From contig CAISGR010000058.1 of the NCBI GenBank assembly GCA_903884945.1, positions 1 to 41,070 of the forward strand: a DNA stretch of 41,070 nucleotides, given 5' to 3'. Every line of letters begins with the position of its first letter. Positions within the stretch are counted from its first letter, which is position 1. Positions 25,697-32,887 of the stretch are shown here, one piece after another. Under the pieces are notes generated by a model. That model was not told where the DNA came from. It did no database searches and saw only the letters and a list, made by a program, of their open reading frames with translations. The DNA comes from an uncultured bacterium (GTDB lineage: Bacteria; Pseudomonadota; Alphaproteobacteria; Sphingomonadales; Sphingomonadaceae). Position numbers and translations under genes: made by a program.

Positions 25697-25827
25697 CTGC
25701 CGAATTCCGTCACGCCGCAGTTCGTCCGACCGTGTTCGGCAGGATCAAGCAGCTAGGTTGATAGGTTGCGACAGGAGAGCCGCCCGGGGCAAGACGGGCG
25801 CTACCAGTCTGCCCAAAAAGGGCGGTC

Positions 25828-27837
25828 TCAGCCCCGCGTGCTCTTGCCGAGATACCAGCTGATCCGGGCGGCGCCGGTCGAGCGTGAATGAGTCGGGTTC
25901 ATCAGGTCGTAGACGACGGCATTTTCGAGCACGCGCTGGACGTAGTTCTTCGTCTCGTAGATCGGAATCGCCTCGATCCAGTCGATCATGTCGACCCCGG
26001 GCATGCGCGGATCCCCATTGGCCTTCAGCCATTTGTTCACATTGCCCGGGCCGGCATTATAGGCTGCGACCGCCAGCGGGTAGCTGCCGTACAGGCCGAA
26101 GATGTGCTGAAAATAGGTCGACCCGATCATGATGTTGTAATCGGTATCGGTCGTCAGCGAGCCGGGATTGTAGCTCAGCCCCATCTTGGTCGCGGTGTCG
26201 CGGGCGGTGCCCGGCATCAACTGCATCAGTCCCCGCGCGCCAGCATGGCTGACGGCGGCGCGATCGAACTGGCTTTCCTGCCGCGCGATCGCATGGATCA
26301 TCGTCCAGCTGTCCTGGCTGGAGGCGGGCACCCGGACATTGGGGAAACCCACCGTACTGTATTCGCTCAGGCCGTTCTGGAGCGCACTGCGCCCGACCAT
26401 CACGCCCAGGTCCGGGCGCCCCAGCGTACGCGACAGCTCGGTCGCGAGGACATGGTCGCTGTCGGTCTTCGCGTCGATCGCGATCTGTCGGACGAAGGCG
26501 GTCTGGTCCGCCCAGTCGCCCGATGTGCCGAGATATTGCGCGGCCCGCACCGTCTCGCGGTTGTAGAAGGCGGTGCGTACCAGGGGATCGACCGGCTTCA
26601 TCAGCGGATCGCCGGGCGGGGTCAGCGGTTCGCCGAGCCGTTCCGTCGCGAGCTGGCCGTAAAACAGGTCGCGGAAACCGGCAGCGCGGGCATAATAGCC
26701 ATTGGCTTCCTCACGACGCCCGGCCGCCTCGGCAGCGCGGCCAGCCCAGTAAAGACCCTTCGATTGAGTCGTGGGAGTCCTCGATCCGCCAGCGTAGCGC
26801 ACGAACATGCCGATGGCGTCCGCGGGCCGGCCGAGCTGCTTGAGCGCGGTCTGCCCCGCGAGCCAGGTCAGGCTCGTGTAATCGTCGCGCTCGCCGAAGG
26901 GGCGATCGCTGACATCGGTACCAGCCGGATAGGCATCATCGACCTGCCGCGCGATATCGAAGGCGGTCGCATATTGCGCATCGGCGGCGGCGCCGCGCGC
27001 ATTGGTCAGCAGTACCTCGAACCATTGCTCGACATCGTTCGGGCGCGAGGCCAGCGCCTGGCGCCGGGCCAGCAGGCTGCGCGCGCTCGACGAGGCGCCG
27101 TTGTTGCGGAACCAGGTCGCCCGGTCGGCGAGATAGCCTGGATCGCCAGCACCGGTCGCCGCAGTCGCTGAAGCCAGGTCGGAGGCGTTCGGCGCATTGG
27201 TGCGAAAGGCGAGGCGCGCCTCGTACAAGGGGCGCCTGCCGGGGCTGACCAGCGCGAGCTGGCGCTGAGCCGACTGGATCGAGCCCTGCCACAGCAGCAT
27301 ATCCATCCGCGCATCGTGATCGGCCGGGGTAAGCGCGCTGGCGAAGCTGGCGAGCAGCTTCGCTTCGTCGCCTGCGCTGAGCGAACCCGAGACCCAGGCC
27401 TTTTCGGCGGCGAGGTTGGCCTCGTCGCGGGCGCCCGTTGCCGACAACGCCTCAGCGAAACGGGCACGCGCGGCGTTGGTCAGGGGTGGGAAGCGGCGGA
27501 AAAAGCTGACAGCCGTGGTCGGCGACCAGTTGCCAGCCGACAGGGCGTTCTCCGCGCTCCGTCTCAGGGCCATCTCGCCGGGCCAGCCAGGGTGCGCCAG
27601 CAGGAAGCGCGCATAGCTTTCAAATGGATAGGTGGATGTGTCGCGGAGCGACTTCCACTCGGCGATGGTCGAGGACAAGGCGCTGCTGGCGGCGGCAGAA
27701 CCCTCCAGCGCCTGTTGCGCGCGACCCCAGCCAAGCTGATCCTGCGTGGCGCCGGACGATACGGCAAGCCCCGAAACACCGGCGAACAGGAGCCCAGATT
27801 TGAGCAGTGACGGTATCATATGGACAGGATATGCCAT
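25828..27837 (-). CDS. Soluble lytic murein transglycosylase (Slt70-like)
   Basis: 669 residues. A signal peptide lies at about residues 8-30 (LLKSGLLFAGVSGLAVSSGA), so the enzyme is periplasmic. Residues of about 40-480 form an alpha-solenoid of TPR/SEL-like helices as in Slt70. The C-terminal SLT domain has the catalytic Glu at about 521 in AIARQESQFDRAAVSHAGARGLMQLMPGTA, then the substrate-binding YNPGSLTTDTDYNIMIGSTYF and AYNAGPGNVNKW motifs. It cleaves peptidoglycan to give 1,6-anhydromuropeptides. AGGGA just before the ATG at 27837 supports this start. It is divergent from dapA with a 71-base shared promoter region. Confidence 0.92.
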   Translation of the reverse strand: MAYPVHMIPSLLKSGLLFAGVSGLAVSSGATQDQLGWGRAQQALEGSAAASSALSSTIAEWKSLRDTSTYPFESYARFLLAHPGWPGEMALRRSAENALSAGNWSPTTAVSFFRRFPPLTNAARARFAEALSATGARDEANLAAEKAWVSGSLSAGDEAKLLASFASALTPADHDARMDMLLWQGSIQSAQRQLALVSPGRRPLYEARLAFRTNAPNASDLASATAATGAGDPGYLADRATWFRNNGASSSARSLLARRQALASRPNDVEQWFEVLLTNARGAAADAQYATAFDIARQVDDAYPAGTDVSDRPFGERDDYTSLTWLAGQTALKQLGRPADAIGMFVRYAGGSRTPTTQSKGLYWAGRAAEAAGRREEANGYYARAAGFRDLFYGQLATERLGEPLTPPGDPLMKPVDPLVRTAFYNRETVRAAQYLGTSGDWADQTAFVRQIAIDAKTDSDHVLATELSRTLGRPDLGVMVGRSALQNGLSEYSTVGFPNVRVPASSQDSWTMIHAIARQESQFDRAAVSHAGARGLMQLMPGTARDTATKMGLSYNPGSLTTDTDYNIMIGSTYFQHIFGLYGSYPLAVAAYNAGPGNVNKWLKANGDPRMPGVDMIDWIEAIPIYETKNYVQRVLENAVVYDLMNPTHSRSTGAARISWYLGKSTRG

Positions 27838-27908
27838 GCTTCCCTATCTGTCCCACTCAAAATTACGAAAATGCGACGGGATACACGTCCCGCAGGAGCA
27901 CATTAGCC

Positions 27909-28790
27909 ATGTTTTCGGGATCGATCCCCGCGCTCGTCACGCCGTTCGAGGATGACGGGAGCTTCGCCGAGGGCGCCTATCGCGACTTTATCGACTGGCA
28001 GATCGCGGAAGGTACGTCGGCCCTGGTGCCGTGCGGGACGACCGGCGAGGCAGCGACGATGAGCGCCGAGGAGCATTTCCATGTCGTGCGCGTCTGCGTC
28101 GAGCAGGCGGCGGGGCGGGTGCCGGTCATCGCCGGCGCGGGCTCCAACGATACGCGCGTGGCGATCCAGAATATCAGGGCCTCGAAGGAAGCCGGCGCCG
28201 ATGCGGCGCTGATGGTGCCGCCCTATTACAATCGCCCGAACCAGGAAGGCATCTTCCGCCATTTCGAGGCGGTCGCCAACAGCTGCGACCTGCCGATCGT
28301 GCTGTACAACGTGCCCGGTCGTACCGTGACGGATATCGCGGTCGAGACGATGGGCCGGATCGCCAAGGCGTTTCCGAGCGTCGTCGGGGTGAAGGATGCC
28401 ACGGGCATCATCCAGCGCGTCTCAGCCCAGCGCGATGCCTGCGGCAAGGATTTCTGCCAGATCTCCGGCAATGACGACATGGCACTGGCCTTCATGGCGA
28501 CCGGGGGCAGGGGCTGCATCTCGGTGACGGCGAATGTCGCGCCACGACTGTGCGCCGAATTCCAGGCGGCGTGCCTGGCCGGCGACTATGCAAGGGCACT
28601 CGACTATCAGGACCGGCTGTTCGCGCTGCACGTCGCGCTGTTCACCGATGCGTCACCGGGCCCGATCAAATATGCGCTCAGCCGGGTGCGGCCGGACTTT
28701 CCCAAGGGGCTTCGGCTGCCAATGACGTGGCCGAGCGAGGCAAGCCAGCGGGCGGTGGATGCCGGGCTGGCCCGCGCGGGGCTTCTGTAG
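27909..28790 (+). CDS. dapA: 4-hydroxy-tetrahydrodipicolinate synthase
   Basis: 293 residues from the ATG at 27909 (AGGAG 10 bases upstream), against 292 in E. coli. The (beta/alpha)8 fold shows GSIPALVTPF, the pyruvate-binding PCGTTGEAATMS (Thr pair), the catalytic Tyr in VLYNVPGRT and Schiff-base Lys162 in VVGVKDATG. It condenses pyruvate with aspartate semialdehyde in lysine and diaminopimelate synthesis in the cytosol. The divergent neighbour is a peptidoglycan lytic enzyme, so both sides touch the cell wall. Downstream lies a hairpin and T-run built from the repeat cluster, which could terminate the transcript. In sphingomonads I would expect smpB next; it is absent here. Confidence 0.95.
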   Translation: MFSGSIPALVTPFEDDGSFAEGAYRDFIDWQIAEGTSALVPCGTTGEAATMSAEEHFHVVRVCVEQAAGRVPVIAGAGSNDTRVAIQNIRASKEAGADAALMVPPYYNRPNQEGIFRHFEAVANSCDLPIVLYNVPGRTVTDIAVETMGRIAKAFPSVVGVKDATGIIQRVSAQRDACGKDFCQISGNDDMALAFMATGGRGCISVTANVAPRLCAEFQAACLAGDYARALDYQDRLFALHVALFTDASPGPIKYALSRVRPDFPKGLRLPMTWPSEASQRAVDAGLARAGLL

Positions 28791-28820
28791 GACAAGGGAC
28801 TGGCGGGGCACTGCCGGCGG

Positions 28821-28974
28821 AATTTCCCTGTTCCTGCCGATTAACAGGGAAATTTCTTTTTTTGGAGGTTCCTGGAGCCCTTTTTTGCGAAATATACAAA
28901 GGCTCTTCAATGAGTTATGGGCGATTTCCCTGTTATGGGATAACAGGGAAATCTGTTGGACTTAACAGGGAAAT
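28821..28974. repeat. Cluster of five AACAGGGAAAT 11-mers in two hairpins
   Basis: Exact copies lie at 28822-28832 (reverse), 28843-28853 (forward), 28924-28934 (reverse), 28942-28952 (forward) and 28964-28974 (forward). The first pair forms a 12-base-pair hairpin with a 10-base loop followed by a T run (28857-28863), which could terminate dapA. The second pair forms a 14-base-pair perfect hairpin with a GGG loop at 28923-28953. The surrounding 28791-29133 is a gene-free gap of 343 bases with noticeably lower GC than its neighbours. Translated in several frames the repeat gives NREI-type peptides, like repeat-derived hypothetical ORFs I recall in alphaproteobacteria. Confidence 0.85.
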
Positions 28975-29133
28975 CCCGCCGGCATTGGGCACATGCGTGG
29001 CGCCGCACCCTTGGAAAATCTGCAGTATTAGAAAGAGCGGGAAGGGCAGCACCCGACCAACGTCTCGACTACGACAATGTCGAGCGGCATTGAATCGACC
29101 CACCGTCGACCCGCCTCCGAGCGGTTTCCCGCA

Positions 29134-29787
29134 CTAGCGGCCCGACGCGACGAAGGTCGGCAACTGCGGACCGCCATTGGCGGTCGCGCTATAATCAATC
29201 ACGCACATGAAGCGGACCCGGGGATGCGCGCCGCAGCCCACCCCGGCGAAGCGGTTGCCCGTGCCGAAGATCAGGGCGCGGTGCCCGCGGTGCGCAACGC
29301 CGTCGTCGATCACCAACTGCCGCACGACGTCGTCAGCCCGGTCATAGCCATAGGAGATCGTCTCGCTGACGAAGACATCGCCCCCGCGACGCTTCACCCG
29401 ATCGCCGGGCGATGCCCCATCGGCGGAACGATGGCCGTTCAGGCCGCTCGACGCCTGCTCGTCCGCCAGATCCCGCGCGGCGCGGGCGAGCAGGTTGCCA
29501 TTCGCCAGCGCAGGCATGGGCGCCTGCCGGTCGAGAAAGGCGATCGCGTCGTCGACCGCATCGGTGCCCTCACGGGTAAGCTCCCCTACCGGATCGCCGG
29601 GAAGCCGCACCACGCGGCCATCGAAAAAGTCGCGGTAGCGGCGCAGCTCATCGGCATATTCGTGGGGATGGGCGCGGACATAGTTGATCTCGTCGAGCAC
29701 CGATTCCTCGAGCGTGGCCGGCCGGTCGGCCGCAACCAGTGCCAGCCAGCACAGCCCGAGTGCCGCAGCGCCTCGACCGAAATCCAT
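29134..29787 (-). CDS. CAP-domain (SCP/PR1-like) secreted protein
   Basis: 217 residues. The N-terminal 20 residues (GAAALGLCWLALVAADR) look like a signal peptide. The CAP domain begins at LEESVLDEINYVRAHPHEYADEL and includes the pocket residues His in GLNGHRSADG, Glu in VSETISYG and His in DGVAHRGHRALIF, followed by the GVGCGAHPRVRFMCVIDY end strand with two cysteines. Bacterial CAP proteins are exported and of uncertain function; some are proposed to be proteases or lipid binders. It is on the minus strand, convergent with dapA across the repeat cluster, and has no clear operon partner. Confidence 0.85.
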   Translation of the reverse strand: MDFGRGAAALGLCWLALVAADRPATLEESVLDEINYVRAHPHEYADELRRYRDFFDGRVVRLPGDPVGELTREGTDAVDDAIAFLDRQAPMPALANGNLLARAARDLADEQASSGLNGHRSADGASPGDRVKRRGGDVFVSETISYGYDRADDVVRQLVIDDGVAHRGHRALIFGTGNRFAGVGCGAHPRVRFMCVIDYSATANGGPQLPTFVASGR

Positions 29788-29880
29788 CTTCTGCAGCCCC
29801 CAACGCCCGGCCGCCGCGTGATTACAGCGGATGTCAACGCGTTACGAGGCTGAGCTTGAGAGAAGGGAAACACAAGCGGC

Positions 29881-29982
29881 TTACGGGGCGAAAGCCATCT
29901 CCTGCCGCACGATCGGCACGGGCTGGCGCGGCGGATAGCCCAGGGGCTCCCACGCAATCGGTTCGCCGCTCACAAGTTCCAT
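29881..29982 (-). CDS. Possible 33-residue ORF
   Basis: ATG at 29982 to TAA at 29881. Codon use has the high-GC third positions of real genes here, and the product is proline-rich with EPIAWEPLGYPPRQPVPIV. There is no good ribosome site and no recognised domain, and the frame is open further upstream without a start, so this could be chance. The only other context is that the following plus-strand peptide gene starts about 97 bases away, so the two would be divergent. Confidence 0.25.
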   Translation of the reverse strand: MELVSGEPIAWEPLGYPPRQPVPIVRQEMAFAP

Positions 29983-30078
29983 TTCGTCGTAAAAATATTC
30001 CCGTTCATCCTGTTGAAACCTTTGGCCCTCGTGCGCATTTTTCCTGCAAGTTCCTCGAACAGCAAACGAAAGCAGGCC

Positions 30079-30156
30079 ATGAAATCCGTCGTTCCGATCT
30101 TCCTCGCCCTGATCCCGCTCGTCGCGGTAGTGGGTGCGTGCGTCGCGGCGCCGTAA
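30079..30156 (+). CDS. 25-residue hydrophobic peptide
   Basis: MKSVVPIFLALIPLVAVVGA followed by CVAAP: one positive residue, then a single hydrophobic stretch and a lone Cys in a lipobox-like VVGAC context. It could be a tiny lipoprotein, a membrane peptide or a leader peptide. AGG two bases before the ATG is a weak ribosome site. A perfect terminator 26 bases after the stop shows that a short transcript ends here on this strand, which is the main support that the ORF is real. It is too short for homology-based recognition, and I do not assign a function. Confidence 0.5.
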   Translation: MKSVVPIFLALIPLVAVVGACVAAP

Positions 30157-30181
30157 CCTCACAGCCATATCGCCCGAAAAC

Positions 30182-30215
30182 AGGGCCGCGCGGGATGACC
30201 GCGCGGCCCTTTTTG
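30182..30215 (+). terminator. Strong Rho-independent terminator after the 25-residue ORF
   Basis: A perfect 12-base-pair stem AGGGCCGCGCGG/CCGCGCGGCCCT with GATGA loop, followed by TTTT. No larger plus-strand gene lies between dapA and this site, so it must terminate a short transcript carrying the small ORF or a small RNA. Confidence 0.88.
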
Positions 30216-30239
30216 CGTCCGGATCGAAGCGCGCCACGT

Positions 30240-30740
30240 TCAGCGCGCCGCATCCGGTGAGTCGATCGCCCGGATACAGTCGGCAAACGCGAGAAAAATC
30301 CTGCCCGCGTCCGGAATATCGAGATCCGCATCGAAGCCGATATCGGGGATGCGAAGCCATAGATGCCGCGTGCGCGCCAGGCCCAGCAGGAAATCGGATC
30401 GAATGCCGGTGGCGAGCACGCGCTTCAGCTTGCGACCTTCGGCGAGGTTGAGCGGGACCATCGTGGCGGATTTCTCCGTCTTCCACCCGTCGAACGAATA
30501 GCTCGCGGCATAGTCGGCCTTTTCGAGCCTGGGAACGCTGCTGAAGAAGGCCAGATTTCCATTGCCTGCTGGATCAGCGGCGATGCTGATCACGCCGTCG
30601 CCGAACGATCCAAGCATATGGCAACGATACTCGCCCTCGGGCCCGACACTCCAGTCGCCGATCTCGACCGGTGCGGCCTGGGCATATGCATACCCCGGCG
30701 CCAACGTCGCGCACAGGGCGAAAAGACTCAACAGCTTCAT
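30240..30740 (-). CDS. Secreted hypothetical protein
   Basis: 166 residues from the ATG at 30740, with GGAGG 9 bases upstream; an in-frame upstream extension is not needed. A signal peptide covers about residues 1-23 (LLSLFALCATLAPGYAYAQ). The mature protein starts APVEIGDWSVGPEGEYRCHM, followed by beta-rich segments, and ends with a second Cys in FADCIRAIDSPDAAR; the two cysteines could form a disulfide in the periplasm. I do not recognise the family. The GDWSV start loosely recalls IalB-like periplasmic proteins, but the match is too short to claim. The gene lies between the small-peptide terminator and the terminator of the ribosomal operon, so it is likely transcribed alone. Confidence 0.7.
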   Translation of the reverse strand: MKLLSLFALCATLAPGYAYAQAAPVEIGDWSVGPEGEYRCHMLGSFGDGVISIAADPAGNGNLAFFSSVPRLEKADYAASYSFDGWKTEKSATMVPLNLAEGRKLKRVLATGIRSDFLLGLARTRHLWLRIPDIGFDADLDIPDAGRIFLAFADCIRAIDSPDAAR

Positions 30741-30825
30741 GCCGACCCGCCTCCGCCATCGGTTCGTTCGCGCCATGCTAGGCGCGGGGGCGGCATCCGA
30801 AAAGATCGTTGATCGCGGGCCACGG

Positions 30826-30861
30826 AAAAGGGCCGCCCGGATCGCTCCGGACGGCCCTTTT
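30826..30861 (-). terminator. Terminator of the rpsF-rpsR-rplI operon
   Basis: A 16-position stem with one mismatch pairs AAAAGGGCCGCCCGGA with TCCGGACGGCCCTTTT around a TCGC loop. With A and T runs on opposite sides it can work in both directions. It lies 20 bases after the rplI stop codon. Confidence 0.88.
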
Positions 30862-30880
30862 CGTAGCAACCAGCGATCGA

Positions 30881-31489
30881 TCAGCCTTCGGCCGACTCTT
30901 CCGCTTCGGCGGCCGGAGCGGCGCCGACTTCGGCGGTCGCACCCGGCTCTGCGTTCGGGTCATAGGCTTCGACAAAGCCTGCTTCGTCCTTTTCGAACAT
31001 CGCAGCCATGACATCCACGCCCTTCGCCTGCATCTCGGCCTCTTCGGGCGAGCGCGCGACGTTGACCTTGATCGTCACGGAAACCTCGGCATGCAGCGAG
31101 ACCTTCACGTCATAGACGCCAATCGCCTTGATCGGCTTGTTGAGCACGATCGCCGACTTCGGCACCTTGTGGCCTTCGGCCTCGAGCAGTTCGAGCAGAT
31201 CGCGAACCGCGACCGAACCATAAAGCTGGCCGGTGTTGGACGACTGGCGGATCAGCGTGAGCGTGATGCCGTCGATCGACTTCGCCTCGGTCTCGGCTTC
31301 GCCGCGACGCGCGGCGTTCTCGGCCACGATCTTCTCGCGGTTCTTCTCGAACACCTTGCGGTTGGCTTCGTTCGAACGAAGCGCCTTCTTGTTCGGCAGC
31401 AGGAAGTTACGGGCGAAACCGTCCTTCACCTTCACCACGTCGCCGATGTTGCCGAGCTTCTCGACTCGTTCCAGCAGGATCACATCCAT
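30881..31489 (-). CDS. rplI: 50S ribosomal protein L9
   Basis: 202 residues. The N-terminal domain MDVILLERVEKLGNIGDVVKVKDGFARNFLLPNKKAL is the rRNA-binding part. The long connecting helix follows (ANRKVFEKNREKIVAENAARRGEAETEAKSI), then the C-terminal domain to about residue 150. The remaining 50 or so residues form an acidic Ala/Glu-rich tail (EAYDPNAEPGATAEVGAAPAAEAEESAEG at the end) that makes it longer than the 149 residues of E. coli L9. It binds the base of the L1 stalk on the 50S subunit. It is the last gene of the rpsF-rpsR-rplI operon, 12 bases after rpsR. Confidence 0.97.
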   Translation of the reverse strand: MDVILLERVEKLGNIGDVVKVKDGFARNFLLPNKKALRSNEANRKVFEKNREKIVAENAARRGEAETEAKSIDGITLTLIRQSSNTGQLYGSVAVRDLLELLEAEGHKVPKSAIVLNKPIKAIGVYDVKVSLHAEVSVTIKVNVARSPEEAEMQAKGVDVMAAMFEKDEAGFVEAYDPNAEPGATAEVGAAPAAEAEESAEG

Positions 31490-31501
31490 GAGTCCGGCTC
31501 C

Positions 31502-31726
31502 TTACTTAACGATGTAGGGCAGCAGGCCCAGATGACGGGCGCGCTTGATCGCCTGGGCGAGCTCGCGCTGCTTCTTGCCGCTCACCGAAGTGATGCGGCT
31601 CGGGACGATCTTGCCACGCTCGGACACGAAGCCCTGCAGCAGCCGGACGTCCTTATAGTCGATCCGGGGGGCATCCTTGGCGGAAAACGGGCAGCTCTTG
31701 CGGCGGCGGAAAAATGGGCGTGCCAT
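31502..31726 (-). CDS. rpsR: 30S ribosomal protein S18
   Basis: 74 residues, a normal S18 length (75 in E. coli). [15 protein letters not shown] is the basic N-terminus; the core [53 protein letters not shown] is near-universal. The single Cys12 corresponds to the Cys in the zinc-ribbon-derived region of many S18 proteins. It binds next to S6 on the platform of the small subunit. It lies between rpsF and rplI with short spacers (15 and 12 bases), all cotranscribed. Confidence 0.98.
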   Translation of the reverse strand: MARPFFRRRKSCPFSAKDAPRIDYKDVRLLQGFVSERGKIVPSRITSVSGKKQRELAQAIKRARHLGLLPYIVK

Positions 31727-31741
31727 TGTCTATATGCTCCT

Positions 31742-32164
31742 TTATTCGCCGTCGAAGTCGCGACGCGGGCGCTCGGGCCGGTCACCACGGTCCGGACGGT
31801 CACCGCGATCACCACGCTCGCCGCGGCGTTCACGATCACGATCGCTCTTGCGCATCATCACCGACGGTCCCTCTTCGAGGGCATCGACCTTGACGGTCAT
31901 GTAGCGGATGATGTCTTCGTTGATCTGGGTCTGGCGTTCCAGCTCGGCGACGACACCTGCGGGCGCGTCGATCTCGAGCATCACGTAATGCGCCTTGCGG
32001 TTCTTCGCGATCTTGTACGCGAGGCTGCGCAGGCCCCAGGACTCGATCTTCACGACCTTGCCCTTGTTATCCTCGATGATCTTGGTGGCGGCTTCCGCCA
32101 GCGTGTCCACCTGCGCCTGAGCCAGATCCTGGCGCGCAAGGAACACATGCTCGTATAGAGCCAT
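31742..32164 (-). CDS. rpsF: 30S ribosomal protein S6
   Basis: 140 residues. The ferredoxin-like fold covers about residues 1-95: [46 protein letters not shown] and [21 protein letters not shown]. The C-terminal 35 residues are a highly charged, repetitive R-G-D and R-P-rich tail ([19 protein letters not shown]) that is likely disordered; E. coli S6 has a shorter acidic tail that RimK extends with glutamate. S6 binds S18 on the small subunit platform. It is the first gene of the operon, and a candidate S6:S18 leader hairpin lies 50 bases upstream, so autoregulation is likely. Confidence 0.97.
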   Translation of the reverse strand: MALYEHVFLARQDLAQAQVDTLAEAATKIIEDNKGKVVKIESWGLRSLAYKIAKNRKAHYVMLEIDAPAGVVAELERQTQINEDIIRYMTVKVDALEEGPSVMMRKSDRDRERRGERGDRGDRPDRGDRPERPRRDFDGE

Positions 32165-32213
32165 GCTTCTTTCTCTTCTCTTGGCCGATCGCTGACGTGC
32201 GCACCATGCACCA

Positions 32214-32251
32214 CGCCCCTCCGGCTATCGTCTTCAATAGCAACCGGGGCG
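32214..32251 (-). promoter_or_regulatory. Candidate S6:S18 autoregulatory mRNA leader
   Basis: Read on the minus strand, a hairpin has a lower stem CGCCCC/GGGGCG, a 4x4 internal loop (GGTT opposite CGGA) and an upper stem GCTAT/ATAGC closing an 8-base loop. The 3' side reads GCCGGAG. This resembles the known S6:S18 leader motif, where a CCG on the 3' side of an internal loop mimics the 16S rRNA site. It sits 50 bases before the rpsF start. Confidence 0.45.
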
Positions 32252-32339
32252 GAAAGCGTGCGCTCTCCACCCCGATGGCAGGTCCCTTAGCGGAAACCGG
32301 GCGAAAGGCAAGGCCCCGCGCCCGGCCATCCGGCGCCTT

Positions 32340-32714
32340 TTAGCGGAGCGCCCCGGTCAGGATGGCGGCGATCACGCCGGACGAGATGCCGACCAGCAGC
32401 GCGTCATTCCCCGACTGGACATAGTGATAGCCGCGCGGCGGTGCCTTCAGGTGGCGGCCGCGGTAATCATTGACCACGCGGTAGTTGCGCGCCTGACGAT
32501 AGTCGAAACGTTCGCCCCGGCGCCAGTCGCGATAGTGCGGCCGGTTCTGGCGGACGTCGCGGCTGACGACGACGGTGCGGCCGGGCTCGTGACGGACCAC
32601 CGTCGTGTGGCGCTGCTCCTGCCGGGGCTGATATTGCTGCGCCGAGGCGGCGGTGGCCGCCAGCGGGCTTGCGACGAGCGAAGCGGCGATCGCGGTCAGG
32701 ATGAGCTTCTTCAT
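32340..32714 (-). CDS. RcnB family periplasmic protein
   Basis: 124 residues from the ATG at 32714, with GGAG 8 bases upstream. A signal peptide covers about residues 1-26 (MKKLILTAIAASLVASPLAATAASA). The mature part is basic and aromatic: HYRDWRRGERFDYRQARNYRVVNDYRGRHLKAPPRGYHYVQSGNDALLVGISSGVIAAILTG. The WRRGERF...VVNDYRGRHLKAPPRGYHYVQSGND core is the RcnB domain, a family named for an E. coli periplasmic protein needed for nickel and cobalt homeostasis; most members are unstudied and metal binding is not shown by these residues. It is divergent from fabD across about 170 bases. Confidence 0.85.
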   Translation of the reverse strand: MKKLILTAIAASLVASPLAATAASAQQYQPRQEQRHTTVVRHEPGRTVVVSRDVRQNRPHYRDWRRGERFDYRQARNYRVVNDYRGRHLKAPPRGYHYVQSGNDALLVGISSGVIAAILTGALR

Positions 32715-32887
32715 GATACTTACTCCACGGTGTTGGTGCGGCGCCTCGTTCGGCGTCCCCACCTATCTGGGAGTCGGTTGTCGCAGGCGCGTGCCGGACA
32801 GGGTATGAAATGGTCGCCATGTGTCGCGGCTTGCCTAAGTCCGTTCATCTTTCTAGTCCGACGCGCCTGATTACAGGAGCCATCCAC

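Noticed and set aside
25888..27171. 427-codon plus-strand ORF within the lytic transglycosylase gene
   Set aside because: Antisense to a protein with a clear SLT domain.
28821..28974. CRISPR array
   Set aside because: The repeat units are 11 bases, in both orientations and with uneven spacing, and no cas gene is near.
30809..32158. 449-codon plus-strand ORF across rplI, rpsR and rpsF
   Set aside because: Antisense to three ribosomal protein genes.
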